From a virus, in IMG/VR virus record IMGVR_UViG_3300045996_000482, positions 1-39,996 of that record: DNA of 39,996 nt; one strand, written 5' to 3'. Below the pieces are notes generated by a model. The model saw only the letters and a program-made list of their open reading frames with translations. It made no database searches and was not told the DNA's origin. Position 1 is the first letter of the stretch, and every line of letters begins with the position of its first letter. Position numbers and translations under genes: made by a program. Below, piece by piece: positions 23,950-31,781 of this stretch.

Positions 23950-24704
23950 CACTGCTCCTTCCCTGCTGTAGCAGGCGGCTCGTCGTCGGCCGGCTTCTGC
24001 GGCCACCACTTCGACTCGCCAACAACGCGAATTGTCGGGCGGTACATGCCGCCAGATAGCGCAGCGCTCATCACCTCGTTGCGGATGCGCTCGCCATCCT
24101 CGTCTGAGGCGTCAACCGGCGCGCTGAAGTCCATGCCCCAACCGCTGTTGCCGTGCTGATAGTTCCGCCCTTGCAGCCAGACTCTTCCGCAGGGCTCTTC
24201 CGGTTCCGGCTCTGCTGTCGCAGGCTGGGTGGGGGCTGCGTCAGTTTGCGAATTTGTGCAAGTCGCAGGTTTTGGCAAAGGCTGATCGTTGCAGCCCGCG
24301 CCGCAAATCTCCGGGCCATCCCAACCTGCGAAGCGCGAAAGCGTTTCCGCGAGTGGCGGCATGCCAGAAGCGGCAACCCGCAAGCGCGCCAGAACGTGCG
24401 CCGCCCAATTCGTGGTGCCAGCAAAGTGACCAGCGCTGCTCGCCGACAGGTGCGCATCGATCAGGTGGCCCATGCCGATGCGAACCGGCTTGCCTTCCCC
24501 TTCTCCCCGCGCCTCATCCAGAGCTTTGGCTATGGCGGTGCGCAGGGCGGTGCGGGCGGCGTCATACCGTAGGCGCAAGCTGTGCAGCATGTCGCAGTCG
24601 GCCTGCGTCAGCACGTAGCCCGGGTGCTGCGCCCAGTTGAAGGCGACGTTTGACAGTTCGGTGCCTGGCACCTGCCGCATCAGTTCGTCAAGGTGGTGGG
24701 TCAT
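23949..24704 (-). CDS. Hypothetical 251-aa accessory protein
   Basis: The N-terminal part (about 1-75) is helical (LTQADCDMLHSLRLRYDAAR). Residues about 85-125 hold a compact helical region, a Pro/Thr/Glu-rich linker follows (about 140-165), then a C-terminal module (PCGRVWLQGRNYQHGNSGWG, with VVGESKWWPQKP). The two parts with a linker look like a fusion of modules found in accessory genes. ATG 24704 overlaps the stop of the small membrane protein. Confidence 0.65.
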   Translation of the reverse strand: MTHHLDELMRQVPGTELSNVAFNWAQHPGYVLTQADCDMLHSLRLRYDAARTALRTAIAKALDEARGEGEGKPVRIGMGHLIDAHLSASSAGHFAGTTNWAAHVLARLRVAASGMPPLAETLSRFAGWDGPEICGAGCNDQPLPKPATCTNSQTDAAPTQPATAEPEPEEPCGRVWLQGRNYQHGNSGWGMDFSAPVDASDEDGERIRNEVMSAALSGGMYRPTIRVVGESKWWPQKPADDEPPATAGKEQ

Positions 24705-24835
24705 GGGTGGCTCGCCTTTGCGAATAGGGCCGCGCAGATGGTCACGATGTTGAACCACAAGGCAGCGGCGTAGAACCATGCGACAGCGGTCGGGTGGGAG
24801 AGGAAGGCGCGCCAGAGGCGATTGATGCGGCGCAT
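24701..24835 (-). CDS. 44-aa membrane protein
   Basis: A short protein with one membrane helix (AVAWFYAAALWFNIVTICAA) after a basic N-terminus (MRRINRLWRAF), so the N-terminus is probably cytoplasmic. ATG 24835 overlaps the preceding stop. Unknown role; such proteins are common in early accessory operons. Confidence 0.6.
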   Translation of the reverse strand: MRRINRLWRAFLSHPTAVAWFYAAALWFNIVTICAALFAKASHP

Positions 24836-25176
24836 CACACCCCCTCCCTGGCGTCGGCAAGAGAGGCGCGGGTCTGCTGCCCCTCCGCGTCGGTCCTGAT
24901 GGCGGCGGCGAACTCGCAGGGCGGGACGCCATCTGACGTAGCGCTGAGCCACCGCTTCTTGTAGGTCAGCGCCTCCGTCAGCTTGGCCGCCCGCTCACGC
25001 TCCTTCGCCACAGCGGCAGCCACTTCGGCGGCGATCTGGGCGGCGGAGCCTTGCAGCGCTTGCCAAAGCTGCACCTCTGCGGCCGACGCCGGGGCGCACC
25101 CGGAGCCGCCCTTGGCAGACCAGTCGATGACCCAAACGGTGCCGCGCTTTTCGATGATGAAGGGCAGGTCAGCCAT
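24835..25176 (-). CDS. Hypothetical 113-aa protein
   Basis: The N-terminus (MADLPFIIEKRGTVWVIDWS) is beta-rich; an Ala/Glu-rich helix follows (LQGSAAQIAAEVAAAVAKER), then a short tail with PPCEFAAAIR. The stop overlaps the next gene (ATGA). No family recognised. Confidence 0.65.
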   Translation of the reverse strand: MADLPFIIEKRGTVWVIDWSAKGGSGCAPASAAEVQLWQALQGSAAQIAAEVAAAVAKERERAAKLTEALTYKKRWLSATSDGVPPCEFAAAIRTDAEGQQTRASLADAREGV

Positions 25177-25957
25177 TGCTCGCCCCCTCGCTGCCGGCAG
25201 GGCGGATGCCGAGCGCGGCGAGCTTCTCGCGTAGGCGCCCGCGGTAGTCGGCTACAGCGTCGCCGTGGTCGATCTGGGCCATGTGCGCGATGTGATCAAC
25301 CATCCTGAGAATCTCGGCAATCCGCTCGTCGCTCAGCGGCACCAGCCCCTCCCCCGCTCCACGCTGTGCCTGCCCTGCGGCGAGCGGCACGGTGTATGTC
25401 GCGGCCTTCGCCTTGCCGCCTTGGCCGAAATTCGTTTCCCAGGCTCGCTTGCGCTCGGCGTGGATCACATCAAGCGTCGCCGGGTCCATCCACGCCACCG
25501 CCTCGGCTTGCGCCCGCCGCGGGGGATGGGGGGCTGCGGCGAGGGCGGCGGCCCAAACCTGCTCCGGGGTACAAGCTCCGTAGTTGAGGTTCACGCGAAT
25601 CGACATTCGCATGTCACGAGTTAGCTCCACCGGCACCATGCGCCACTGCCCCGCCGCTGGCTCATCTACCGACAGCACCTGTCGCCCCGCATCCGTCAGG
25701 TGGATCTGGTGGACCCGCAGCGCGGCACCTGGGGCGGACACCTCAGTGCTGCCTGATGTGAGGGGCTCATCGGGGGCGGGCTGGGCGCGGAGGGCGGCGA
25801 TGGCGCTGGTAGCAATCTGACGAATGAGCACCATGTCGTCAAACCAGTCGCCGGTGTCTCTACTCTTAGTGCGTTCCGCCGATTCGGCGCGTACGTGGAT
25901 GCGTTCCAGCGCCTGCGCCAATTGCTCGTTGATGCTCACGTCTGGCTCCGGTTGCAT
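25169..25957 (-). CDS. Hypothetical 262-aa modular accessory protein
   Basis: From ATG 25957 the N-terminus MQPEPDVSINEQLAQALERI, then AESAERTKSRDTGDWFDDMV, is helical; the middle has beta segments (RVHQIHLTDAGRQVLSV); the C-terminus (LSDERIAEILRMVDHIAHMA) is helical again. Several short modules common in phage accessory proteins seem to be strung together. GTG 25939 is an alternative start. The 5' end overlaps the upstream small gene. Confidence 0.6.
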   Translation of the reverse strand: MQPEPDVSINEQLAQALERIHVRAESAERTKSRDTGDWFDDMVLIRQIATSAIAALRAQPAPDEPLTSGSTEVSAPGAALRVHQIHLTDAGRQVLSVDEPAAGQWRMVPVELTRDMRMSIRVNLNYGACTPEQVWAAALAAAPHPPRRAQAEAVAWMDPATLDVIHAERKRAWETNFGQGGKAKAATYTVPLAAGQAQRGAGEGLVPLSDERIAEILRMVDHIAHMAQIDHGDAVADYRGRLREKLAALGIRPAGSEGASNG

Positions 25958-26049
25958 TTGTGGCCCACGCCCAGCGCCTGGAACAAGCGGCCGAGCCAGC
26001 CAATAGGTTTGCCGCAGCGCTGGCAGCAGTACGAGGGGTAAAGGCTCAC
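25936..26049 (-). CDS. 37-aa Cys-rich peptide
   Basis: It starts at GTG 26049 and has YCCQRCGKPIGW and a second Cys pair member in HKCN, so a small zinc-binding knuckle is possible. The protein ends in R-S-Q-T. It overlaps the upstream gene by GTGA and the downstream gene by 22 bp. GGGAG in the upstream gene's last codons is the ribosome site. Confidence 0.5.
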   Translation of the reverse strand: MSLYPSYCCQRCGKPIGWLGRLFQALGVGHKCNRSQT

Positions 26050-26255
26050 GTCTGGCTCCCTTCAAGTTTGGCGCCGCAGAAGGGGCAGAACGAAGCGAAC
26101 ATGTTCATGGGCTTCCCCCGCAGCTTGGCGTCGCGCTTCGTCGTGGTGATCTGGATAAGCTCTGCCTTCGGGTTGGAGAACGAGATTGCCGAGGCGAGTT
26201 CGGTGTTGTGCGCAGCGAGGTGCTCGTTCACGCGCTTGATGCAGTCGTGGCTCAT
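26046..26255 (-). CDS. Small zinc-ribbon-like protein
   Basis: A 69-aa protein with a C-terminal CPFCGAKLEG knuckle; the other two cysteines of a full ribbon are missing apart from Cys5 near the N-terminus. The N-terminal part is helical (CIKRVNEHLAAHNTELASAI). It ends G-S-Q-T, and its last codons carry the GGGAG ribosome site for the next gene. Confidence 0.65.
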   Translation of the reverse strand: MSHDCIKRVNEHLAAHNTELASAISFSNPKAELIQITTTKRDAKLRGKPMNMFASFCPFCGAKLEGSQT

Positions 26256-26635
26256 TTCGTCTGGCTCCCTTCGGCGGGTGGGTGGGGTTCAAACCATGCG
26301 CCGCCAGTACCATCAGGCGAACGATTGCACCCAGCGTGATGCCATAGGCCGTTTCCGCCCCATTCACGACACCCGCCGCAGGACTCGCAGCGCGGGGTCT
26401 GTGGCCCGGCCGGCGGCTTCGGCTCACCTTTGCGCAAGTGCTTCCCCCCCTGCGCTGGCGCTGCGGCTGGCGGCTCCTGGGAGAAGAGAACGTGGGCCAG
26501 TGAAGTGACTGCGCCGCAAAGTTCTTCAGCGCCGTGCTTGCCAGCCCAAAGCCCGCCGTCATCGTCGCGGCACAGGCAGTTGTGGAAAGCAGCAATCGCC
26601 GCCTCCGCTGCGGCTCGCAGGGTGTCGTTACTCAA
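26252..26635 (-). CDS. Hypothetical Cys/His-rich protein
   Basis: A 127-aa protein. It starts best at TTG 26635, 7 nt after AAGGAG and overlapping the upstream stop. An N-terminal helix (TLRAAAEAAIAAFHNCLCRD) is followed by a Pro-rich linker and a cysteine cluster (PRCESCGGCREWGGNGLWHH). It ends G-S-Q-T-K with GGGAGCCAGACG before the next ATG. A zinc-binding role is possible; function unknown. Confidence 0.6.
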   Translation of the reverse strand: MSNDTLRAAAEAAIAAFHNCLCRDDDGGLWAGKHGAEELCGAVTSLAHVLFSQEPPAAAPAQGGKHLRKGEPKPPAGPQTPRCESCGGCREWGGNGLWHHAGCNRSPDGTGGAWFEPHPPAEGSQTK

Positions 26636-26870
26636 AGCTAAGCTCCTTCTTGAAGGCCGACAACCCGACGATGAGGTCGTGCGCCTGCGAGTAATCCATG
26701 CACAGCCAGTAGTCCTGAGTGGTGCTGTTGTGAGCCGGGAAGCGCGCAAGAAAACCGTTGCCGGTGTCGGACACCTCGACTGCCACGCTCCCTCTTAGTG
26801 GCCCGTAGTAGTCGGCGCCACGAATCACGCGCGCCACGTCGCCGTCGCGTCGCAGGGTGTCGTGGGTCAT
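26628..26870 (-). CDS. Hypothetical 80-aa protein
   Basis: A beta-rich protein (VARVIRGADYYGPLRGSVAV, then GNGFLARFPAHNSTTQDYWL) with a C-terminal helix (MDYSQAHDLIVGLSAFKKEL). ATGA overlap with the upstream gene. Not recognised. Confidence 0.65.
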   Translation of the reverse strand: MTHDTLRRDGDVARVIRGADYYGPLRGSVAVEVSDTGNGFLARFPAHNSTTQDYWLCMDYSQAHDLIVGLSAFKKELSFE

Positions 26871-27076
26871 TGCTGCGGCTCCTTCAGCCAGGCGTCACGC
26901 TCGGCAATGACCTCGGCGCGGATCTGGGTTGCCGTCTTGACGGAGCCGTCTGCGTTCTTGTTGAACGGATTTATGGTCTGCCAGAATTTCTTGGTTTGCT
27001 GGCGCTTCTTGCCGTTGGCGTCGGTCCAGCGGCGCGTGGCTTTGACGGCGACTTCGTCGAATACATGGCGTGTCAT
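26867..27076 (-). CDS. Hypothetical 69-aa basic protein
   Basis: It starts at ATG 27076, which overlaps the upstream stop. Basic and Trp/Lys-rich (KATRRWTDANGKKRQQTKKF, then WQTINPFNKNADGS) with a C-terminal helix (IRAEVIAERDAWLKEPQQ). Of unknown function. Confidence 0.65.
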   Translation of the reverse strand: MTRHVFDEVAVKATRRWTDANGKKRQQTKKFWQTINPFNKNADGSVKTATQIRAEVIAERDAWLKEPQQ

Positions 27077-27330
27077 TTGCTCAGTCCTTCCGTGTTGGTG
27101 AGGGTGGCGCGGGCGCGGTCCAATGCCGCCGAATCGGGGCCGACGCGGCCGGACTCTGCCGCTTTGCAAAGCCAGCCGAGTTCGCGGCGCAGCGCCACAA
27201 TGGCGTCGTGCTGCTGGCGAAGGAGGGCGGCGGCTTCGTTGCACCAAGACTGCGAATCGAACTCGTACCAGTCGGTTTGCGGATGAATGCGCTCCGCCAA
27301 CACCAGCGCCCTTGGCTTTGCTTCACTCAT
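27073..27330 (-). CDS. Hypothetical 85-aa protein
   Basis: The N-terminal part ALVLAERIHPQTDWYEFDSQ, then SWCNEAAALLRQQHDAIVAL, is a recurring pattern in phage accessory proteins. Helical and soluble. Overlaps the upstream gene by 8 bp and the downstream gene by ATGA. Confidence 0.65.
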   Translation of the reverse strand: MSEAKPRALVLAERIHPQTDWYEFDSQSWCNEAAALLRQQHDAIVALRRELGWLCKAAESGRVGPDSAALDRARATLTNTEGLSK

Positions 27331-27625
27331 GGTGGGCTGCTCCAGTGGCGCGGGCGATTGCGGCGTCGATGCGCTCTGCCACAGCGCTGCCGTCCTTCAC
27401 GCAGCAGCGGGCCGATTGCAGCGCCGCCAGAAGAAGCGGCGCGGCGGCGATCAGGTGCGCGCGCTCCTGTAACGAACTCGCGCCGGCCATCGTGTGCAGC
27501 ATCGGGGTGGTCGACCCAACAACGTGCGCGACCGTCAATGGCAACGCCTCGTCGGTCTCGACATAGACGTGCACGCTGTTCTCACGCTTGTAAGTCTTCC
27601 CAATGCGCCAGTGCTTCGTGCTCAT
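27323..27625 (-). CDS. Hypothetical 100-aa protein
   Basis: The N-terminal half is beta-rich (ENSVHVYVETDEALPLTVAH). The C-terminal half, AHLIAAAPLLLAALQSARCC, then VAERIDAAIARATG, is a helical pattern common in small phage proteins (Ala-rich AAPxLLxAL repeat). Overlaps its neighbours. Function unknown. Confidence 0.68.
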   Translation of the reverse strand: MSTKHWRIGKTYKRENSVHVYVETDEALPLTVAHVVGSTTPMLHTMAGASSLQERAHLIAAAPLLLAALQSARCCVKDGSAVAERIDAAIARATGAAHHE

Positions 27626-28188
27626 GCGCTCTCTCCTATGGCGGCGCGAGCCTGCTGAACCTCAAGGTGGCTGTCATCACCACCAGAGCACCCGGCGAAG
27701 CGGAGAAGGCCCTCCAGCGCTTCACGCAACCTCGCCGCATCCATCCTCATCCGCTCCAGCTCTGCCTCAGCCTCCATGCGCAGCGCGTGCGGCGTCTTGC
27801 CTGCCTTGCGTTGCAACGTGACGACGAAGGCGCGGGCGTGGTCTTGCGGGTCGGTAAGCGTGACTTCCACGTAGTTCGTGGCGCCTGCCTTGTCGAACTG
27901 GTCCGCGAAGGCTTCGGCCAGCAGCCGGCATGCGCCACCCTCGAAGCTGGCGTTGAGGTTGCCGCCGTGCAATCCCAGTTCTGAGATCATCGTTTCGTCG
28001 GTCACCTTCTGAGTGAGCGCGGCGCGCATCCGCTCCAGCTCTGCCTCAAGCGGGGCGAGGGCTGTGCGGGCGTAGGCGTGCATTTGCTCGGCGAGGAAAG
28101 CGGCTTCGTCGTAATCGGCGCCTTCATGTGAAACGCGGTTCACATACTCGGCCGGCTCAGGCAGCGGCGGCAGTTCTGTCTTGGTCAT
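27622..28188 (-). CDS. Hypothetical 188-aa protein with helical repeats
   Basis: It opens with TELPPLPEPAEYVNRVSHEG and has two similar coiled-coil segments (LAPLEAELERMRAALTQKV and LRMEAEAELERMRMDAARLR). The segment between them contains LTDPQDHARAFVVTLQRK. The C-terminus again has LLRFAGCSGGDDSHLEVQQA. It overlaps the upstream gene by 32 bp. Unknown role. Confidence 0.65.
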   Translation of the reverse strand: MTKTELPPLPEPAEYVNRVSHEGADYDEAAFLAEQMHAYARTALAPLEAELERMRAALTQKVTDETMISELGLHGGNLNASFEGGACRLLAEAFADQFDKAGATNYVEVTLTDPQDHARAFVVTLQRKAGKTPHALRMEAEAELERMRMDAARLREALEGLLRFAGCSGGDDSHLEVQQARAAIGESA

Positions 28189-28384
28189 GTGCGCTCCAGT
28201 GGCCTATGGCCAGTTCCGTCACCTGCACGCGAACAACCTCGGTGCGGTGCTTGGCCTGCTCTTTGGTCAGCGTGACGCGGAAATCAACCAGCGGCGGCTC
28301 GAACGGGGAGTGCAGGGCCGCGACGATCTCGCCGTCCAGCTTCAGGCCGTACCAGACGAGGGAGGTGTGTTTGTTGTGGTTCAT
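28157..28384 (-). CDS. Hypothetical 75-aa protein
   Basis: It starts at ATG 28384 after AAGGAGAGAACC. Beta-rich (SLVWYGLKLDGEIVAALHSP) with a C-terminal extension that overlaps the next gene by 32 bp in another frame. The preceding 94-bp gap (28385-28478) is one of the few gaps in this operon and shows no clear promoter or terminator. Confidence 0.65.
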   Translation of the reverse strand: MNHNKHTSLVWYGLKLDGEIVAALHSPFEPPLVDFRVTLTKEQAKHRTEVVRVQVTELAIGHWSAHDQDRTAAAA

Positions 28385-28478
28385 GGTTCTCTCCTTGGGG
28401 GTGTAAAAGCGGGCGTCGACCGGGAAAGGCTTGTGCGGGGAGGAGTCGCGCCGTCCGGTGTCGTGGCCCGGGAAATCG

Positions 28479-28811
28479 TTAGGCCGTCGTGCGGTCAATC
28501 ACTCGGTTCGAGGCGTTCTGAGAGCGCCAAACCTCAACGCGTGTCTGAGCTGCGATCAGCGTCCACCGCAGTTCCTCTTCCTCGGCAACCGCGACTTGCA
28601 GCGCCGCCAGCAGGCCCAGGTAGTCCGGGTGTGCATACGCTTCGCGCTCCTGCGCCCCGATGGCCTTGTCCGAGTGGTTCTGCATGAGGATGGCCTTCTT
28701 GCTCTTGCGGAACTCTTCGAGGTACACCCGCTTGGCTTTGGCCTGGGCGTACTGCGGGGCCGTCTTGATCATGAAATCGACGGCGCTTTGTGGGTCGATG
28801 AGGCGGGTCAT
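28479..28811 (-). CDS. Hypothetical 110-aa protein in the recombination block
   Basis: A helical protein: RLIDPQSAVDFMIKTAPQYA, then KAKRVYLEEFRKSKKAILMQ, and LGLLAALQVAVAEEEELRWT. It follows the HNH-type nuclease gene with ATGA overlap and precedes nothing else closely. Its stable place next to nuclease, exonuclease and annealing protein suggests a link to DNA recombination; this is inference. Confidence 0.7.
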   Translation of the reverse strand: MTRLIDPQSAVDFMIKTAPQYAQAKAKRVYLEEFRKSKKAILMQNHSDKAIGAQEREAYAHPDYLGLLAALQVAVAEEEELRWTLIAAQTRVEVWRSQNASNRVIDRTTA

Positions 28812-29209
28812 GGTCGAATCAATCCCTTCACAGCCAGCGCCTTGATCGTGAGCAGCACCCACGTATCGGCGAACTCTCGTTTCTCGGCCTTCGTCAGGGT
28901 GGTTCCCTGGTCGAAATCTGTGTGGCATTCCGGGCACATCGGAAAGCTCCAGCAATCAGGCGCCTTCATCCCCAGCGACTTGCCGCGGTGGTTGACGTGC
29001 GCGCACTGCGACGGCCCATCCTTCAGGCACCTGGCGCACGGCAGCGAGGCCACGGCGCGGCGCCAGGCTTCGCTGCGGTAGCTGCCGTCCTTCGCCAGGT
29101 CGGCGACAACCTCATCAGCCACCATCCGCACCACCCCCGCCCGCTCAATGGGCTTGACGACCACGGGGCGGCGCTCGTAGACGCGGGGCTTGAAGGACGA
29201 GTTGCGCAT
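28808..29209 (-). CDS. HNH-type / YbcO-like recombination nuclease (putative)
   Basis: A 133-aa protein. The central motif is LPCARCLKDGPSQCAHVNHR, then GKSLGMKAPDCWSFPMCPEC and H-T-D-F-D. Cysteine pairs C-x2-C and C-x2-C-H surrounding an H-x-x-H pattern resemble the phage YbcO/DUF1364 nuclease group. It sits directly after the exonuclease and annealing genes and could act on branched or single-stranded DNA. Family name is from pattern memory, not from a search. Confidence 0.7.
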   Translation of the reverse strand: MRNSSFKPRVYERRPVVVKPIERAGVVRMVADEVVADLAKDGSYRSEAWRRAVASLPCARCLKDGPSQCAHVNHRGKSLGMKAPDCWSFPMCPECHTDFDQGTTLTKAEKREFADTWVLLTIKALAVKGLIRP

Positions 29210-29211
29210 GG

Positions 29212-29838
29212 TCAGGCGGCCAGCTTGGAGAGCAACGCAACCTTGGCGTCGACCTCAGCGATGAACGCTGTCACCTCCGCCTCAAGCTCGCGTAGATAGC
29301 CAAGCTCCGGCGTGTAGCGCACGACGAACAGTTGAAGTCGCTCCGGCATGCGTGGGTCGTAGCTGGCGAAGTCGACCCAGGCCCGTCCGGTGCAGATGCA
29401 TTGCCACGCCATCTGCGGCACGTACTTGGCTGGAGGCTTGCCGGCTTCGAGATAGTCGATGTGCACATGCGTCCGAGGGCACTTGATCTCGACCAGCCCA
29501 TCGGGCGCTACCAGCCCATCAGGCGAGGCACCGGCGCGCAAGGTCGGGTGCAGCACAAGGCCGCACTCAGCGACCACGAAACCGGTCTGCACCTCGTAGG
29601 CAAACCGGGCGTCAGGCTCCAGTTCGATCCCGCGGCGCATGTCGTCGTTCTGAAAGGTCGACGCCGCGCTGGCGCCGGTCAGCAGCTCCGCGACCAGCTC
29701 ACCCAGGTAGCCGGCCCGGCTCGTGCTGGGGCCGCTCTTGGTCTTGGCGATCACGTCAGCAACCCTGGAGGCCGTCACCAACCCGACGCGGGCGGCCAGC
29801 CACTCGGGCGAGCCTTGGGGGAAGTCAAGCACCTTCAT
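29212..29838 (-). CDS. YqaJ/lambda-type exonuclease
   Basis: A 208-aa protein starting MKVLDFPQGSPEWLAARVGL, then VTASRVADVIAKT, the standard opening of YqaJ-like viral recombinases. Active-site elements are visible: ARFAYEVQTGFVV upstream, SPDGLVAPDGLVEIKCPRTH with the D and E-x-K residues (D, E, K of PD-(D/E)XK). It degrades one strand of linear dsDNA so that the annealing protein can act. ATG 29838 overlaps the stop of the Erf-like gene. Confidence 0.88.
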   Translation of the reverse strand: MKVLDFPQGSPEWLAARVGLVTASRVADVIAKTKSGPSTSRAGYLGELVAELLTGASAASTFQNDDMRRGIELEPDARFAYEVQTGFVVAECGLVLHPTLRAGASPDGLVAPDGLVEIKCPRTHVHIDYLEAGKPPAKYVPQMAWQCICTGRAWVDFASYDPRMPERLQLFVVRYTPELGYLRELEAEVTAFIAEVDAKVALLSKLAA

Positions 29839-30437
29839 CACGCGGCCTCGGCGAGTTGCTTGTCAGCCTGGGCGGCGATTCGCTTCAGGCCGTCGTGGTG
29901 GGCCTGCATGGCCTTCTTGTCGGCCGGCTTCAGCGTGGACCAATAGGCCTGATAGGCAGCGGTCCCGCGCTCGGCTGCGTCTATGGCTTCGTCCGGCGCA
30001 TCGTCGCTCTCCGGGTCGGATTCCGGGTCGATGGCCGTAGCCTGCGTGGGCACGCAGAATGTCTGGAACAGCGCCGTGCGAAGGGATACCGACTGGGCCT
30101 TGGTCACGGCCTTGTCGCCGCTGTCCATGGCTTCGCCGTAGTACTCGCAGACCGAGGATGTCTGGTCCTCGGCCGTGAAGGTGAAAGTGCCCTTCAGCGT
30201 CACGAACCGCGTTGCCTTACCCTCGCCCTTGGCGCGCTCCACAATTGACAACTCAGAGTACTTCGGCGCCATCGTGATACCGGCCTCAATCAGGACTGTG
30301 CTCATCTCGTTCATGGCGTCCTCGATACCGCGGAAGTTGACCTTCGCGCCGCCCAGGTCGGCCCGCATGCGTTTGGCGATGCCCTTGGTTGCGGCAAGCC
30401 GCATGGCGGTCAGGGTCGATTGCTGAATGTTCTTCAT
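29838..30437 (-). CDS. Erf-like single-strand annealing protein
   Basis: A 199-aa protein. The core has NFRGIEDAMNEMSTVLIEAG, ITMAPKYSELSIVER, then a strand-rich part (RFVTLKGTFTFTAEDQTSSV, GEAMDSGDKAVTKAQSVSLR), the pattern of the ERF superfamily. An acidic linker follows (DPESDPESDDAPDE), then a C-terminal helix. It anneals complementary strands during phage recombination and genome circularisation. P22 also uses an Erf protein. GGAGAG precedes ATG 30437; 120 bp of non-coding sequence separates it from the upstream gene. Confidence 0.85.
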   Translation of the reverse strand: MKNIQQSTLTAMRLAATKGIAKRMRADLGGAKVNFRGIEDAMNEMSTVLIEAGITMAPKYSELSIVERAKGEGKATRFVTLKGTFTFTAEDQTSSVCEYYGEAMDSGDKAVTKAQSVSLRTALFQTFCVPTQATAIDPESDPESDDAPDEAIDAAERGTAAYQAYWSTLKPADKKAMQAHHDGLKRIAAQADKQLAEAA

Positions 30438-30557
30438 CGCTCTCTCCACGTTGGGTCGCACCTACCAGTTGCCCCCTGGCTTTCACACACGCGCTTCGCG
30501 CTTCCACTGCTGAAAGAACTCGTGTGCTCACCCCGCTACTGGGGTCGGTGCGTTTGT

Positions 30558-31031
30558 TCAGATCCGGTGCAGCCGGGCGTCAAGGTCGTCGTAGAAGTCC
30601 CGGACGAACTCGCGCACCCAGCGCCACCCACGGGCCGCAATGCCGTCGCTGGTGTCGTCGGGCTCGGCGCAGGCGGTGGCCACACCAGCAGCTGCCACTT
30701 CGGCGCAGTGCTCGGTGCAGGGCTGGCGACCCTGGCGGCACGAGACTCCGCGGCAGCCGGTGCGCGCCATGTGCGCCACCGACTCGGCCAGCTTGCGTTC
30801 GCGCTCCCGCTCAGCCAGGTCGTACACAGAACGGTCGATGAGGCCCAGCGCGAGATTGCGGCTGTGAAGCAGGCCCCATTCGCCCAGCTCGTCCTGCGCC
30901 GAATGCAGCGCCTGGCGGTACTCGCTGTCGCAGATGGCGTCGGCACCTCGCTTGACCTCACCACGGCTGGTGAGCAGCATCATTCGGTCGTCGCGGTCGG
31001 CTTCGGTCAGGGGGCGGGTGATGCGTTGCAT
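30558..31031 (-). CDS. Hypothetical 157-aa protein
   Basis: It starts at ATG 31031 with AAGGAG just upstream inside the last codons of the 38-aa gene. N-terminal MQRITRPLTEADRDDRMMLL, then helices (ALGLIDRSVYDLAERERERK). A Cys-rich stretch (GCRGVSCRQGRQPCTEHC) could bind zinc. The C-terminus has WRWVREFVRDFYDDLDARL. No family recognised. Confidence 0.65.
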   Translation of the reverse strand: MQRITRPLTEADRDDRMMLLTSRGEVKRGADAICDSEYRQALHSAQDELGEWGLLHSRNLALGLIDRSVYDLAERERERKLAESVAHMARTGCRGVSCRQGRQPCTEHCAEVAAAGVATACAEPDDTSDGIAARGWRWVREFVRDFYDDLDARLHRI

Positions 31032-31033
31032 GG

Positions 31034-31150
31034 TCACTCCTTCACAAGGCAGAAAACGTCGTCGTTCGGGCAGGCCGTCGAGGTCAGCCACATGGCGCAC
31101 ACGAACGAAAACAGCATCCAGAACAGCACGTTGGTGGTGAAGCGCTTCAT
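31034..31150 (-). CDS. 38-aa membrane protein
   Basis: ATG 31150 to TGA 31034. A basic start (MKRFTTN) is followed by one membrane helix (VLFWMLFSFVCAMWLTSTA) and a short hydrophilic tail with two Cys (CPNDDVFCLVKE), which might face the periplasm. ATGA overlap with the upstream gene, and the tail encodes the AAGGAG for the next one, so it is embedded in the operon. Confidence 0.6.
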   Translation of the reverse strand: MKRFTTNVLFWMLFSFVCAMWLTSTACPNDDVFCLVKE

Positions 31151-31392
31151 GTGCGGCTCCGGGCTGGCCACGAGGCGGGGCGCTCGGCCCACTCGATGGC
31201 CCAGTTAGGGTGCACGGCAATCACATGAGCGGCCATTGACGCTCGCTTGGCAGAGGTGGAGGGATCCACGCCGATAGACCAATCGCGCCCGTTGAACCAG
31301 CGCAGCCCCATGTGCCATTCGCCATTGACCATTACTCGCGTCGGCCACCAGCCATCAGAGGGCGGTTCGCCGGGGGTGTAGACAGTGCTCAT
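31147..31392 (-). CDS. Hypothetical 81-aa Trp-rich protein
   Basis: A protein with STVYTPGEPPSDGWWPTRVM, then MGLRWFNGRDWSIGVDPSTS, and a C-terminal AIEWAERPASWPA. Trp-rich beta hairpins are likely. ATGA overlaps on both sides. Not recognised. Confidence 0.65.
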   Translation of the reverse strand: MSTVYTPGEPPSDGWWPTRVMVNGEWHMGLRWFNGRDWSIGVDPSTSAKRASMAAHVIAVHPNWAIEWAERPASWPARSRT

Positions 31393-31781
31393 GCGGTGAC
31401 CTCCCCAGCTTCGACCCGTTCCTGAATCGCGTTCAGCGTGTCCGCATCCAGCAGTTCCAGAACGTCCTGGCTGCCGACGTACACCGCCTGGATCTCGGCC
31501 GAGGCAGGGTAGATGCCGTGCTGGTAGCGCTCTTCGTCGGTCACAACGAAGTGCACAGTCATCTGCACGCATTCGTTGCCGATTTCGACCTGGGCTGACC
31601 GCTGACCCACCGGCGCGGGCCGGGGCTCGCACTCGTCGCAGAGCAGTTCGACAGCGCGGCGAAGGAGGCCGATCTGCGCTTGCATCCGCGCCCGCTCAGC
31701 TTCGTTCCCGGTGAAGCCCGGCAGGTAGGCGGCCGAGTCAGCCTCGGCGCGCTGGATCAGGGTTCGGGCTCGGTTGTTCAT
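31389..31781 (-). CDS. Hypothetical 130-aa protein
   Basis: A helical N-terminus (ARTLIQRAEADSAAYLPGFT, then QAQIGLLRRAVELLCDECEP) and a mixed C-terminal part (VQMTVHFVVTDEERYQHGIY). The first five codons (MNNRA) repeat the start of the upstream gene, so both share the same translation-initiation segment. Confidence 0.65.
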   Translation of the reverse strand: MNNRARTLIQRAEADSAAYLPGFTGNEAERARMQAQIGLLRRAVELLCDECEPRPAPVGQRSAQVEIGNECVQMTVHFVVTDEERYQHGIYPASAEIQAVYVGSQDVLELLDADTLNAIQERVEAGEVTA

